A stretch of DNA of 64,000 bases from Chloroflexota bacterium (GTDB lineage Bacteria; Chloroflexota; UBA6077; JACCZL01). This document shows positions 1 through 9,059 of this stretch, piece by piece. The first letter of the stretch is position 1. Every line of letters begins with the position of its first letter. Location of the stretch: positions 1 to 64,000 of the forward strand of contig JADZEM010000187.1 in NCBI GenBank assembly GCA_020850535.1, read 5' to 3'. Below the pieces are notes generated by a model. That model ran no database searches. It was not told the origin of the DNA and saw only the letters and a program-made list of their open reading frames with translations. The position numbers and the translations under genes are program-made.

Positions 1-78
1 GGCAACCAGCTCCTCCCAGGTCGCTTCATGGATCCCGGACGGCAGCAGTCCGGTCGATGGCTCGAACGGAGGAATCAT
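1..78 (-). CDS. DUF6932-like protein, N-terminal fragment (runs off left edge)
   Basis: An open frame on the minus strand starts at the ATG ending at position 78 and stays open to the window edge (26 codons). It begins MIPPFEPSTGLLPSGIHEA and continues with TWEEL. The pattern of MIPPF, then GLLPxGIHEATWEE is what I know from the start of DUF6932 proteins, small proteins of unknown function often found in accessory regions. Only the N-terminus is visible, so no function can be assigned. No good ribosome binding site is visible upstream. The recognition rests on this short motif alone. Confidence 0.6.
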   Translation of the reverse strand, partial: MIPPFEPSTGLLPSGIHEATWEELVA

Positions 79-351
79 AGCACCACAACATCCATGTTGG
101 GGCAGGTTACCCGCCGCTGCGGGGGCATCGCCAGGGGACGACGGCGCCACGCTCGCGGGTGGTCGGTCGCGCGGCCTGATCGCGTCGGATCGCGCTCCCG
201 TGATGTGGCGGTGTGGGCCGTCCAGTAGCGTAGACGGCCACATTCGGTGGGGAGCTTCCCGACGTCCCGCCCGTCGATCAGGTCGCCCGCGCGGCTGGCG
301 AACCGGTGGTGGGCGAAGCGGCGGTCGTCGCTCGAGGCCCGCCTGACGAGC

Positions 352-387
352 CGCTATGTAAGTTTCTGGGCCCTTACTTACATAGCG
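352..387. repeat. Inverted repeat, 11-bp perfect arms
   Basis: CGCTATGTAAG (352-362) and CTTACATAGCG (377-387) are perfect reverse complements around a 14-bp spacer. The site lies just upstream of the pglZ-like remnant starting at 450 and next to a second palindrome with the same core (392-419). Together they look like a double operator or a recombination site. Nothing else in the 79-449 gap looks like a gene. Confidence 0.8.
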
Positions 388-391
388 CGCC

Positions 392-419
392 TTGCTATGC
401 AAGCCGGCTTACATAGCAA
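392..419. repeat. 28-bp near-perfect palindrome sharing the GCTATGTAAG core
   Basis: TTGCTATGCAAGCC (392-405) is followed directly by GGCTTACATAGCAA (406-419). The arms are reverse complements except for one base (C400 against A411). Its centre is 36 bp from the centre of the preceding inverted repeat, and both share the 10-bp core GCTATG(T/C)AAG. It lies about 30 bp before the ATG of the pglZ-like remnant, which suits a regulator-binding site. Confidence 0.8.
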
Positions 420-449
420 CAAGCGGTCACTCTTCGGTGAGCCAGACTG

Positions 450-1156
450 ATGCATCCGCTGCACGAGTACCTGGCGCGCGAGCTCGCCGAGTGCCCGGAC
501 AGCCGGCGGATCGTCGTGCTCTACGACTCGCACCGGCGCTGGTACCATTCTGCAACCGCGAGCTGCCGCCGGCCGACGAAACCCACGTCGGCGCCTCCCC
601 TCTTCTCCGGACGGGAGAGGATGTCGACGAAGGTCCTGAGCGATGTCGTTCCGCAGAACGATATTCGCGCTCCGCAGGAGCTTGCGAGTCGAAGGATAAT
701 CGCGCCGCGCAGCGGCTGGCGTGGGGGCTTCCCTGCCGGTCGTGCGCGTCGGCCGGGATGTCGCGCGATTGGCCCGCATCGACCGCGCGCTGCCGTCCAG
801 CCGCTTGCCGGGGTGCCGCACCCGGATCCGCTGGTCGTTTGCTCATCGGGGTCACACGGGTTCGGACCGCCTCACGGCTCCCGGGGCTGGGCGGCGACGT
901 CTTCGACCGTCCTCTCCGTAGGGTCGCCTGCGACGCCCTGCGCCAGCGTTATACCGATGGTCAGATCGAAGACTGGCGCAACCATGCGGTCGTGACCTAC
1001 CACGACGCCGTGGCGTTTCTCTGCCAGGGTGAAAAGGGTGACGGTGCGTCGTCCGGATTGCGCAGTACGGCTCGCGGCCGGGCCGGTGTGGAGCCGTGGC
1101 CGGACCCTGGGGCCGTCCTCGGGCCCACCACTACGGCGCTTCCGGACGACTCTTGA
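450..1156 (+). pseudogene. PglZ-domain protein remnant (frameshifted)
   Basis: The ATG at 450 opens MHPLHEYLARELAE followed by RRIVVLYDSHRRW. This resembles the start of PglZ-domain proteins (N-terminal element followed by VV-YD-RREF), the phosphatase-like component of BREX and Pgl phage defence. At about position 540 the frame breaks: the expected continuation VPFCNREL is in the next frame. Later a coherent stretch (RQRYTDGQIEDWRNH) appears near 940-990 in that second frame. An intact PglZ protein is hundreds of residues longer, so this is a decayed fragment. The family call rests on about 40 residues, and the right-hand end is approximate. No other BREX gene is visible, although the left side of the window is cut. 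Confidence 0.5.
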
Positions 1157-1280
1157 GAAGTAACCCTCCCGTAGCCGCCAGGTAGCTCGCTCGTAGCCGG
1201 CAAGTGGCTCTCGCGAAACCGGCCCTGCGTAGGCTGGTCTCGGCACATCATGCCGATCCTGGTCAGCGAGGAGCACGTCC

Positions 1281-1496
1281 ATGCAGATCTCGTTCACGAG
1301 CAGTCTCACAACTCACGGTCATGCCGTGTTCCCGTTCGCCTTCTTCCGCTTCCTCGACTGGCATGGGGGGAGGCTGAACGGTCAACAGCCGGAGATTGCT
1401 GATCGAGCGTCGCTCAGGTCGGCACGCCGCGCCGCCTCTTCGCCACCCTCGCCATTCCGCACCTCGGGAGGCCGCGTCCATGCTCATCTCCATTAG
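1281..1496 (+). CDS. Small hypothetical ORF overlapping the coupling-ATPase start
   Basis: The 71-aa frame starts at ATG 1281 with GAGGAG about 8 nt upstream and ends at 1496, overlapping the next gene's start at 1480. It begins MQISFTSSLTTHG and has an Arg/Ser-rich tail. I do not recognise it. The ribosome binding site and overlap make a leader ORF possible, but composition in the second half is shadow-like. It may be chance. Confidence 0.25.
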   Translation: MQISFTSSLTTHGHAVFPFAFFRFLDWHGGRLNGQQPEIADRASLRSARRAASSPPSPFRTSGGRVHAHLH

Positions 1497-4221
1497 GCGT
1501 AGTTCGGCTCCAGCGTCTCCTCCGGAGTTGGTCGAGATTGTCACGCCACGCACTAACGCGGCGGTCATCACGCCGGCCGAGAACCTCCTGGCCGCGATCT
1601 CGCTCGCCGAGCCATTCGGCCTTGAGATCACCGCCACCTCGGATGCCCGTCGCTTTATGGCTCGCGCCGGCACCGTCGCAATGCGACAACACCTCGAAGA
1701 CCAGCTCGGAGTCGCCTACCCGCAGTCCGAGCTTCGCCGCCTCGACGTCAATCAGCATCCCGGTCTGGATCCGGCCTGGTGCCGACCGGACGAGTGCGTC
1801 GTGGCCCGCACCCTCGTCCTGCGCGGCCCCGAGTACCTGCCGCTCCGTACCTTCCGAGACAGCGACGTGGCAGCCGATCGCGCCGCTCAGGCCGACCCGA
1901 TCCTCGGGATCCTCGGGGCACTCAGCGACCTGCCGCGGGGCTGGCGATCGCTGTGCCAGCTCGTGCTCGCACCGGCTCAGGACGACTGGTGCAAGGAGTA
2001 CCTGCGACTCACCGTCGAGCATCCACTGGCATCCGAGCGCGCCAATGCCCAGGCAGACACATCACTCACGCCAGTCTACATGTTGGCGGCGGCCCTGGTC
2101 GCCGGCTGCGTGGCATACCAGGCGTACCAGTGGTACAGCGCGCGCCAGTGGCTGCAACTGACGCTTCTGGTGGGCGGCGTCGGCGCGGGGATCGTGGCGG
2201 TAATGCTGCTCGTACGACGATTCATGAGGCGAACCATCTACGACATGCGCCTCGTTCAGGAGAAGGTCAGCCGCATCGCCTACCGGACCGAGATCCGTCT
2301 GGCCGTCTTTGCGCCGGTCGACACCCCGGCAGCGGCGATGGACGAGCGCCTGGACCGGCTGGCGAGAGCGTATCGCCAGTTCAACCTGGCCGCCGGCAAC
2401 GGTCTGACGCCGCGGCGCCTCCGCAGGGATCCGCTCGACCTTCGCGCGCTTCGACCGCTGGCCTCGGCCAGGTCGACGCCGATTCTGAACACCCGTGAGC
2501 TGGCCGGTCTCTGGCATCTGCCGCAGGCCCAGGCCGATGTCCCGCTACTCGAGCGGACCGGCGCTCGGCGACGTATGCCCCGGCCGTTCTCGGTGACGCA
2601 CGGCTGCCGGATCGGCGTCTCGGCCCACCAGGGGCGCTCCGTACCGGTCGCGCTGCCCGACGAACTGCTCCGCCGGCACCTGCTGCTGGTCGCTAAGACG
2701 CGTCGCGGGAAGTCGTCGCTCCTGCTCCGCATCGCGAGCTACCTGATGGAGTCCGTTTCCGACGATGGTCGTCCGCCGGCGCTCGTCGTCGTCGACCCGC
2801 ATCGTGATCTTGCCCACGCGGTGCTCGGCCTGGTGCCTGCACAGCGACGGCCCGACGTCGTCTATCTCGACGTGTCCGAGGAAGGCCGCCCCTTCGGCCT
2901 GAACCTGCTCGACGTGGGGCTGGGGTGGACCCGCGACAAGGCCGTCTCGAATGCGTTGACGATCTTCCGGCGCGAGTTCGACCAGTTCTGGGGCCCGAGG
3001 ATGGAGGACGCCTTCCGATACGCGTTGCTCACCCTGTTCGAGGTGAATCAGGCGATGAATGCCGAAAGCCCCGTCGGTCGCGAACGTCAGCACACCGTTC
3101 TACAGGTGCCGACGCTCCTCGCGGATGCGGCCTTTCGGCGAAGCGTGCTCGACCTCGTCTCCGATCCCGTCATCCGAGGCTGGTGGTCGGGGTACTTCGA
3201 CCGCCTCGAACGTCGCTTGCAGGGCGAGATCATTAATCCCGTGCAGACCAAAGTCTCGCGATTCGCCGGCCAACGAGCTGCGCGCGCCATCGTTGGGCAG
3301 GCGAGATCCACGATCGATCCGTCCGGCTGGTTGTCGTCCGGAGCGATCGTCGTCGTGAACACGTCCAAGGGGACAGTCGGCGAGGACACAGCTGCCCTGA
3401 TCGGCGGCACGCTGATCAACCTCGTCGGCCTGCTGGTCGGCGAGCAAGCCCGGCTCCCCGAGAAACGTCGCCGGCCGGTGACCCTCATCGTCGACGAACT
3501 GCAGACAATGCCGGGCGCCGACTATGAAGCGATCCTCTCCGAGCTGTCGAAGTACGGTGCCAACCTGGTCCTGGCCACCCAGAGCCTGGCCCGCCTCGAG
3601 ACGCTCAATCGCGACCAGGGACGCACCCTGCGATCGACGGTGTTCGCCAACCTCGACGGCCTGTTCGCGTTCCACACCAGCGCCGAGGACGCCGCGTACC
3701 TGGTGCGCGAGCTGGGCGACGAGATAGACGAGCACGATCTGGTCGAGCTCGGCGAGCACCAGTGCTACGCCAAGCTCTCGGCCGGTGGCGAGCGCCTGCC
3801 GACATTCTCGGTGTCGCTCGATCCACCGCCGGCTGGCGACCCGAGCGTCCGCGATGCACTCGCTGCGGCGTCGGCGGCTCGGTATGGACGTGACGCGGCC
3901 GCCGTCGATGCAGATCTGCGGTCAGCCCTGGACAGGATCGAAGAAGCGATCGGGGGCGGACCGTCGACGGGTGGCTCGGCGCCCGCGGGTGACAGCCGAG
4001 GCGATCCGGCCCGACTTCCCGACGAGCCGACGGCTAACGCCAACAGGCCGGAGAAGGCGCCGAAGGGGAAGGATCGCAGCAAGCATCGTCGCGGCAAGCC
4101 CACGACGACTGATTCGTCTCAGGTGCAATCCCGCGATCGGGGGCAGGAGTCAGTGCCACCCGAAGCTCCCATCTTCGTCGAGGAGGAACTGCCCCCGCAC
4201 CCGCCCCGCCACGTCGTTTGA
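1480..4221 (+). CDS. VirD4/TraD-like type IV coupling ATPase (FtsK/HerA-type), membrane anchored
   Basis: This 913-aa protein is predicted to be a hexameric DNA-pumping ATPase of the type IV secretion coupling family. Residues about 1-195 are an unrecognised N-terminal domain. Two membrane segments lie around 200-250 (LAAALVAGCVAY and LTLLVGGVGAGIVAVMLLV). The motor follows, with Walker A AKTRRGKSS at 405-413, a first acidic strand ALVVVDPHRD ending near D439, and Walker B LIVDELQTM with D672/E673, then the sensor-like LVLATQS. A Pro/Lys/Arg-rich tail follows residue 800. I place the start at ATG 1480, which has GGGAGG 9 nt upstream, rather than at an upstream in-frame codon at 1396. No relaxase or mating-pore gene is visible, so this may be an orphan of an integrative element. 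Its role in conjugation is inferred. Confidence 0.75.
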   Translation: MLISIRRSSAPASPPELVEIVTPRTNAAVITPAENLLAAISLAEPFGLEITATSDARRFMARAGTVAMRQHLEDQLGVAYPQSELRRLDVNQHPGLDPAWCRPDECVVARTLVLRGPEYLPLRTFRDSDVAADRAAQADPILGILGALSDLPRGWRSLCQLVLAPAQDDWCKEYLRLTVEHPLASERANAQADTSLTPVYMLAAALVAGCVAYQAYQWYSARQWLQLTLLVGGVGAGIVAVMLLVRRFMRRTIYDMRLVQEKVSRIAYRTEIRLAVFAPVDTPAAAMDERLDRLARAYRQFNLAAGNGLTPRRLRRDPLDLRALRPLASARSTPILNTRELAGLWHLPQAQADVPLLERTGARRRMPRPFSVTHGCRIGVSAHQGRSVPVALPDELLRRHLLLVAKTRRGKSSLLLRIASYLMESVSDDGRPPALVVVDPHRDLAHAVLGLVPAQRRPDVVYLDVSEEGRPFGLNLLDVGLGWTRDKAVSNALTIFRREFDQFWGPRMEDAFRYALLTLFEVNQAMNAESPVGRERQHTVLQVPTLLADAAFRRSVLDLVSDPVIRGWWSGYFDRLERRLQGEIINPVQTKVSRFAGQRAARAIVGQARSTIDPSGWLSSGAIVVVNTSKGTVGEDTAALIGGTLINLVGLLVGEQARLPEKRRRPVTLIVDELQTMPGADYEAILSELSKYGANLVLATQSLARLETLNRDQGRTLRSTVFANLDGLFAFHTSAEDAAYLVRELGDEIDEHDLVELGEHQCYAKLSAGGERLPTFSVSLDPPPAGDPSVRDALAAASAARYGRDAAAVDADLRSALDRIEEAIGGGPSTGGSAPAGDSRGDPARLPDEPTANANRPEKAPKGKDRSKHRRGKPTTTDSSQVQSRDRGQESVPPEAPIFVEEELPPHPPRHVV

Positions 4222-4303
4222 CAGCGAGCGCCATGCTCGGAGTACCCTGCTAACACAACAGGTTCGCGCCCCCTGGTGATGCTCGTTTCGATGGGGTTTA
4301 TGG

Positions 4304-7222
4304 ATGGCCGCCCTCCCTTCGGGGATCGTCACCTTCCTGTTCACGGACATCGAGGGCAGCACCCGGCTCTTCGCAACCTGGCCGGAGTCCTATCGGGCCG
4401 TCCTGGCCCGCCACAACTCCCTGGTCGAGGGCGCCATCGCAGGCCGGGGAGGCATTGTCTTTCGCCGTGCCGGCGACTCCTACTGCGCAGCGTTCACCAG
4501 CCCGACGGCGGCGGTGCTCGCGGCGCTCGGGGCGCAGCGCGCCTTGCGCCGGGAGTCGTGGGACCAGCTCGGGGCCATGCTCGTCCGAATGGGAATTACC
4601 ACCGGAGAAGTCGAGCATCAGGATGACCAGTATTTCGGCCTGGCCCTGCATCGCTGTGCCCGGCTGACGGACAGTGCGCACGGCGGCCAGGTCGTCATCT
4701 CGGCGGCGACGGCGGCGCTGGTGGCCGATACGCTGCCGGAGGGCGCCCTGCTCACCGACCTTGGGGAGCATCGCCTGCGCGACCTCGACCGACCGGAGCG
4801 GGTCTTCCAGCTCACCGTGGCCGACCTGCCGGCCGACTTCCCGCCACTGCGCACGCTGACGGCAATCCCGAACAACCTGCCGGCCCAGGCGACGGAGCTC
4901 GTCGGGCGAGAGCAGCTGCTCCGGGCGACCCGGACGGCGTTGCTCCGTCCGAGTACCCGTCTGGTCACGCTGACCGGATCGGGCGGGGCCGGCAAGACCC
5001 GTCTGGCGATCGAGCTCGCCGCCCAGCTTCTCGACAGCTTTGTCGATGGGGTCCGGTTCGTGCCGCTGGCCTCGGTCACGGATCCTGAGCAGGTGCTCCC
5101 CGCCATCGCACGCGTGATCGACGTTCGGGAAGCGGCCGATCGCCCGGTCATCGCCTCCCTCACGGACGCCCTGCGCCAGCAGCAGCTCCTGCTGGTCCTG
5201 GACAACTTCGAGCACGTCACCGGAGCGGCAGCCGGGATCGCGACGCTGCTCAGCACGGCGCACAGCGTGAAGGTGCTGGTCACCAGTCGTGCCCCGTTGC
5301 GCCTCTATGGCGAACGCACCGTCACGGTGCCTCCGCTGACCTTGCCCGACCGGCGCGACTCGCCGACGAGCGCGCACCTCGTGCAGTTCGAGGCAGTCCG
5401 TCTCTTTGTGGACCGCGCGCAGGAGGCCCGGTCTGACTTCGCCCTGAGCGATGAGAACGCGGGTGACGTCGCCGAGATCTGCCACCGCCTCGATGGGCTG
5501 CCGCTGGCGCTGGAGCTGGCCGCCGCCCGGATCCGCTCGATGCCGCCACGGACCATGATCCAGCGCATGGAGCGGCGGCTCCCACTGCTGATCGGCGGCG
5601 CTCGCGACCGGCCGGCCCGGCAGCGGACCCTCCGCGATACGATCACCTGGAGTTACGACCTTCTGGAGCCTGCCGAGCAGGCGATGTTCCGGCGGCTGGC
5701 AGTCTTCCGTGGGTTCTCGCTCGAGGCGGCCGAGACGGTGTGTGGCGATGACGGCCGGTCCGGGGAGGCATCGGTTGCGACGGCGCCTCTCGGTATGGAC
5801 GTCCTCGATACGATCGAGTCGCTGGTCGAGAAGAGCCTGCTTCGCCAGGACGAAGGCATCGATGGCCAGCCGTGGTACGTCATGCTCGAGACGGTCCGCG
5901 AGTTTGCGCTCGAACGGCTCGACGAAAGCGGCGAAGACGGCCCGATCCGCTGTCGTCAAGCCAAGGCCGCGATTGACCTGGCGGGGCATGCCGCGTCGAT
6001 GCTGGTGGGGCCGGAGCAAGCACGTTGGTTCGGCCGACTGGAGCAGGAGCACGACAACCTGCGGGTCGCGCTGCGGTGGAGCCGGGAGCACGGTTGTGTC
6101 GTGCCTGCCCTGCGTCTGGGCGCGGTGCTGGGCGCGCTCTGGCTGGTGCGAGGCTACCTGAGAGAAGGGCGCGAGCAGCTCACCGAGGTGCTCACGCTCG
6201 CCGGGACGGCCGACCATCCCGCGCTGCGGGCGGACGTCCTGGGAAAGCTTGGCTGGATCCTGCTCGATCTGGGGGACAATCGCGCCGCGAGCGCCGTGCT
6301 GGACGAGGCTCTCAGCATCCAGCGCCGCCTCGGCGACGAACGCGCACTGGCCGAGACCCTCGAGAGCCTGGGTTGGAGCGCAAGCGCCGAGGAAGACTAC
6401 GCCACGGCGCACGCCTGCTTCGCGGAGAGCCTGAACATCGCGAGGCGGCTGGACAATCGACGCAGCATCTCGCATGCCCTAAATGGTCTGGGCTGGATCG
6501 CGACGGCCCAGGGTCACCACGCGAAGGCGTGCGCCCTGCTCGACGAAGCCCTGGCCGGCTTTCGAGCCCTGGCGGACGAGCGCGGCATCGCCGATTGTCT
6601 GGGGCATCTGGGGTGGGCGCTGAAGGCCCGGGGCGAGACCCGCGAGGCGCGCTGCCTGCTCCGAGAAAGTCTCGGCATCGCCTGGGACCTGCGGGACCGG
6701 ACCCTCTTCGCTGTGGCGCTGGATAAGTGCGCGACGTTGCTGCTGGCGGAGGACGATGCACGGGGCGCGGCATGCCTGCTGGCAGCGGCCGAGGCCCAGC
6801 GCGAGATTGTCGGTGTGCGACTCTCCCCGAGCGTTCTCGCCGAGGTAGAAACCGGGCTCGCGTCCATCCGCGCGCGCCTCGGCGATCAGGCATTCGCCGA
6901 GGCCTGGGCACACGGGAGTGCCATGTCCCCGGAGCAGGCAATCGCCTATGCATCGGACGAGCGCGAAGCCGAGACGTCGGCACCATCGAGCATCGATGAG
7001 ACGGCCACGTCCGCACGCGACGCCGCTTCACCGCTCACGCACCGGGAGCAGGAGGTGGCCGTGCTGATATCCCAGGGGCTGACGAATCGACAAATAGCCG
7101 AGCGGCTCGTCATCACCGAAGGGACAGCAGCGAATCACGTGTACCACATCCTCGCCAAGCTGGAGCTCAAGTCACGAGCGCAGGTCGCTGCCTGGGCAGT
7201 GGAGCACCGGCTGATCTCGTAG
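4304..7222 (+). CDS. Class III cyclase-domain / NB-ARC / TPR / LuxR-HTH regulator
   Basis: This 972-aa multidomain signalling protein has four parts. Residues about 6-165 are a class III adenylate/guanylate cyclase homology domain (FLFTDIEGSTRL, and RAGDSYCAAF with the second metal Asp). An NB-ARC/STAND ATPase follows, with Walker A LTGSGGAGKT at about 223 and Walker B LLLVLDNFEH. A TPR-rich region spans about 570-880. A C-terminal LuxR helix-turn-helix starts near 911 (LTHREQEVAVLISQGLTNRQIA). Such proteins are common in Chloroflexota and are thought to sense a ligand through the repeats, oligomerise with ATP and bind DNA. Whether the cyclase domain is active cannot be told. The ATG at 4304 is used because the domain starts at once; no strong Shine-Dalgarno is visible. 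Target genes are unknown, with the cupin and methyltransferase downstream as candidates. Confidence 0.9.
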   Translation: MAALPSGIVTFLFTDIEGSTRLFATWPESYRAVLARHNSLVEGAIAGRGGIVFRRAGDSYCAAFTSPTAAVLAALGAQRALRRESWDQLGAMLVRMGITTGEVEHQDDQYFGLALHRCARLTDSAHGGQVVISAATAALVADTLPEGALLTDLGEHRLRDLDRPERVFQLTVADLPADFPPLRTLTAIPNNLPAQATELVGREQLLRATRTALLRPSTRLVTLTGSGGAGKTRLAIELAAQLLDSFVDGVRFVPLASVTDPEQVLPAIARVIDVREAADRPVIASLTDALRQQQLLLVLDNFEHVTGAAAGIATLLSTAHSVKVLVTSRAPLRLYGERTVTVPPLTLPDRRDSPTSAHLVQFEAVRLFVDRAQEARSDFALSDENAGDVAEICHRLDGLPLALELAAARIRSMPPRTMIQRMERRLPLLIGGARDRPARQRTLRDTITWSYDLLEPAEQAMFRRLAVFRGFSLEAAETVCGDDGRSGEASVATAPLGMDVLDTIESLVEKSLLRQDEGIDGQPWYVMLETVREFALERLDESGEDGPIRCRQAKAAIDLAGHAASMLVGPEQARWFGRLEQEHDNLRVALRWSREHGCVVPALRLGAVLGALWLVRGYLREGREQLTEVLTLAGTADHPALRADVLGKLGWILLDLGDNRAASAVLDEALSIQRRLGDERALAETLESLGWSASAEEDYATAHACFAESLNIARRLDNRRSISHALNGLGWIATAQGHHAKACALLDEALAGFRALADERGIADCLGHLGWALKARGETREARCLLRESLGIAWDLRDRTLFAVALDKCATLLLAEDDARGAACLLAAAEAQREIVGVRLSPSVLAEVETGLASIRARLGDQAFAEAWAHGSAMSPEQAIAYASDEREAETSAPSSIDETATSARDAASPLTHREQEVAVLISQGLTNRQIAERLVITEGTAANHVYHILAKLELKSRAQVAAWAVEHRLIS

Positions 7223-7475
7223 CCAGCGCGCGTCGTCAGCGGGCCCCGGGGCAGCATGGCATTGCCGATCCGCGCGTTGCCATGTGTACCCACGGGCCGG
7301 AATGTGCACCCCGCCCGCTCCGAATGTGCAGCCGGATGTGCGGATCTGCAGACGCGCAGTCAGCAGACTGCCACTACGATCGTGGCACGGACTGATGATG
7401 ATCGTGACGGAACGCCGCATCCCGAGTGCATTCGCGATCAGGTCAGGGATACACCCACCAACGAAGGAGGAGACG

Positions 7476-7841
7476 ATGCGTGCAACGAACGGTGAGTTAC
7501 CGGTCCTGCTCGAAGCCGGCGACGCCTCCGTCCGAGGGGCGGACTGGGGAGGGATGCGAGTCGTGCTCATCTCGGTCCCGGCCGGGACCGACTTCGGGCC
7601 GCTGTTGAAGGGACTCCCGAACGACCGCTGCCCGTGCCCGCACTGGGGGTACGTCCTGAAGGGACAGCTCCGGGTCGAGACGGACGGTCAGGAGGAAGTG
7701 CTCCGGGCCGGCGACACCTACTACATGGCCCCCGGCCACCTGGCATTTGCTGATGAGGACACCGAGTTCCTCGAGGTCGCGCCGTCAGACCTCCATGGGC
7801 AGGCAATGGAGGCCGTGCGACGAAACGCCGGGGTCGCCTGA
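7476..7841 (+). CDS. Single-domain cupin protein
   Basis: This 121-aa small beta-barrel protein contains the second cupin motif pattern GYVLKGQLRV and RAGDTYYMAPGHLAF. The start is ATG 7476, with AAGGAGG ending 5 nt upstream, a textbook ribosome binding site; the frame is open further upstream but without a better start. Cys and His residues (CPCPHWGYV) sit where the first cupin motif usually binds metal. Ligand or substrate is unknown. It lies 253 bp after the LuxR-type regulator and just before the small-ORF/methyltransferase pair. Confidence 0.75.
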   Translation: MRATNGELPVLLEAGDASVRGADWGGMRVVLISVPAGTDFGPLLKGLPNDRCPCPHWGYVLKGQLRVETDGQEEVLRAGDTYYMAPGHLAFADEDTEFLEVAPSDLHGQAMEAVRRNAGVA

Positions 7842-7942
7842 CTCGCTCGTCCCACCACCATCAGAACCCGTCCACCTGGCCAGGCTTCATCATGTCGAGC
7901 TACTGGCACCCGGCACGGAACCCGATGCGGAGGTGAACAGCG

Positions 7943-8098
7943 ATGGCTTGCGACCGCCACCCGTTCGACGCCGACCGGCTCCTGGAGGGCTTCGGGGCGG
8001 CGGTCGAGCTCTTCGATCTCGCGCCTTCCGATGAGTACCAGAAGGTTCTTGCGGTCGTGCGACGGAGCACGGCGCCGGAGGAGGGCGCGAGTGAGTGA
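7943..8098 (+). CDS. 51-aa hypothetical protein overlapping the methyltransferase start
   Basis: A short frame starts at ATG 7943 with GGAGGTG about 8 nt upstream and ends at TGA 8096-8098. It therefore overlaps the GTG start of the methyltransferase (8091) by 8 bp. The peptide begins MACDRHPFDADRLLEGF and is acidic, with hydrophobic helical spacing (AAVELFDLAP). The overlap implies translational coupling to the downstream gene. I do not recognise a family. Confidence 0.6.
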   Translation: MACDRHPFDADRLLEGFGAAVELFDLAPSDEYQKVLAVVRRSTAPEEGASE

Positions 8099-8912
8099 TT
8101 CGCCGCGACAGGAAGCGTACACCCACGGTCACAGCGAGCGGATTCTCCGGTACCTGAGCCAGCGCACGGCCGAACGCGATGCCGACCTGCTCCTCCCTCA
8201 TCTGCGGCCCGGCATGCGGATCCTGGACTTCGGATGCGGGCCCGGCTCGATTACGCTGGGTCTGGCCTCTGCCGTCGCACCCGGTGAGGCCGTGGGTGTC
8301 GACATCGAGCCGTCAACCCTCGATCATGCCCGCGCACTAGCCGAGGAGCGCGGGGTGCAGAACGTTCGCTTCCAGGTCGCCAGCGTCTACGAGTTGCCCT
8401 TTCCAGACGGCTCGTTCGATGCCGCCTTCAGCAGGTCTGTGATCGAGCACCTGGCGGATCCGCTCGGGGCGCTGCGGGAGGTACGGCGCGTCCTGCGTCC
8501 GGGTGGCGTCCTGGCCGTCGACGATGGCGACTACGGCGGCTTCATCTTTACGCCCCCCGATCCGCTGGTCAAGGAGGCCATGGACCTGTACCTCCGCGTC
8601 TTACAGCAGAACGGGGGGAACTCCTGGCGGGGACGGGAGCTACGAGGGATGCTCCGGACTGCGGGTTTCAGCTGCGTCGTGGCATCTGCGGGGGTGACCG
8701 AGGTCCAGGGAACTCCCGAGGACACACGCGCCTGGGGCGAATTTGTGGCTGGCCTGCTCATGCGCCCGTCGTTCATCGAACAGGTGACCCAACTCGGGTG
8801 GGCCAATCAATCACACCTTGAGGAGATGGCCGACGCGTTCCGGGCCTGGGGCGAGCATCCCGACGCTTTCTGGGTCGTCGTGCTCTGCAAGGCGGTCGGC
8901 TGGGCCGAATAG
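8091..8912 (+). CDS. SAM-dependent class I methyltransferase
   Basis: This 273-aa methyltransferase has a clear SAM-binding fold: motif I ILDFGCGPGSITLGLA, the acidic strand end VGVDIEPSTL, and the post-motif DGSFDAAFSRSVIEHL with REVRRVLRPGGVLAV. It resembles the UbiE/type-11 group that acts on small molecules. The start is GTG 8091, preceded by GGAGGAGGG about 7 nt upstream and lying inside the end of the 51-aa ORF. An upstream in-frame ATG (8031) lies within that ORF and lacks a good site. Substrate is unknown. Confidence 0.85.
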   Translation: MSDSPRQEAYTHGHSERILRYLSQRTAERDADLLLPHLRPGMRILDFGCGPGSITLGLASAVAPGEAVGVDIEPSTLDHARALAEERGVQNVRFQVASVYELPFPDGSFDAAFSRSVIEHLADPLGALREVRRVLRPGGVLAVDDGDYGGFIFTPPDPLVKEAMDLYLRVLQQNGGNSWRGRELRGMLRTAGFSCVVASAGVTEVQGTPEDTRAWGEFVAGLLMRPSFIEQVTQLGWANQSHLEEMADAFRAWGEHPDAFWVVVLCKAVGWAE

Positions 8913-9059
8913 GATCAACGGCTCCGCGCGGCATTGTCACCAAGGTGCGCGGTGATCGCTATCGATTCATCTGAGCCCTGAGAGCACTCGGATCCCGGGG
9001 ATGGCCAGCCGCAAGCGCGCCGTCCTCTCCACAAGAATCCTACGGTGGAGCCAGACGTC

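Noticed and set aside
392-1156. 254-codon ORF as an intact gene
   Set aside because: It opens inside a palindrome on TTG and only one short part looks coding, as the second frame of the pglZ-like remnant.
4298-6475. 725-codon open frame on the minus strand
   Set aside because: It lies wholly antisense to the cyclase/NB-ARC/LuxR gene, shows no family motifs and has the Arg/Gln-rich composition typical of high-GC shadows.
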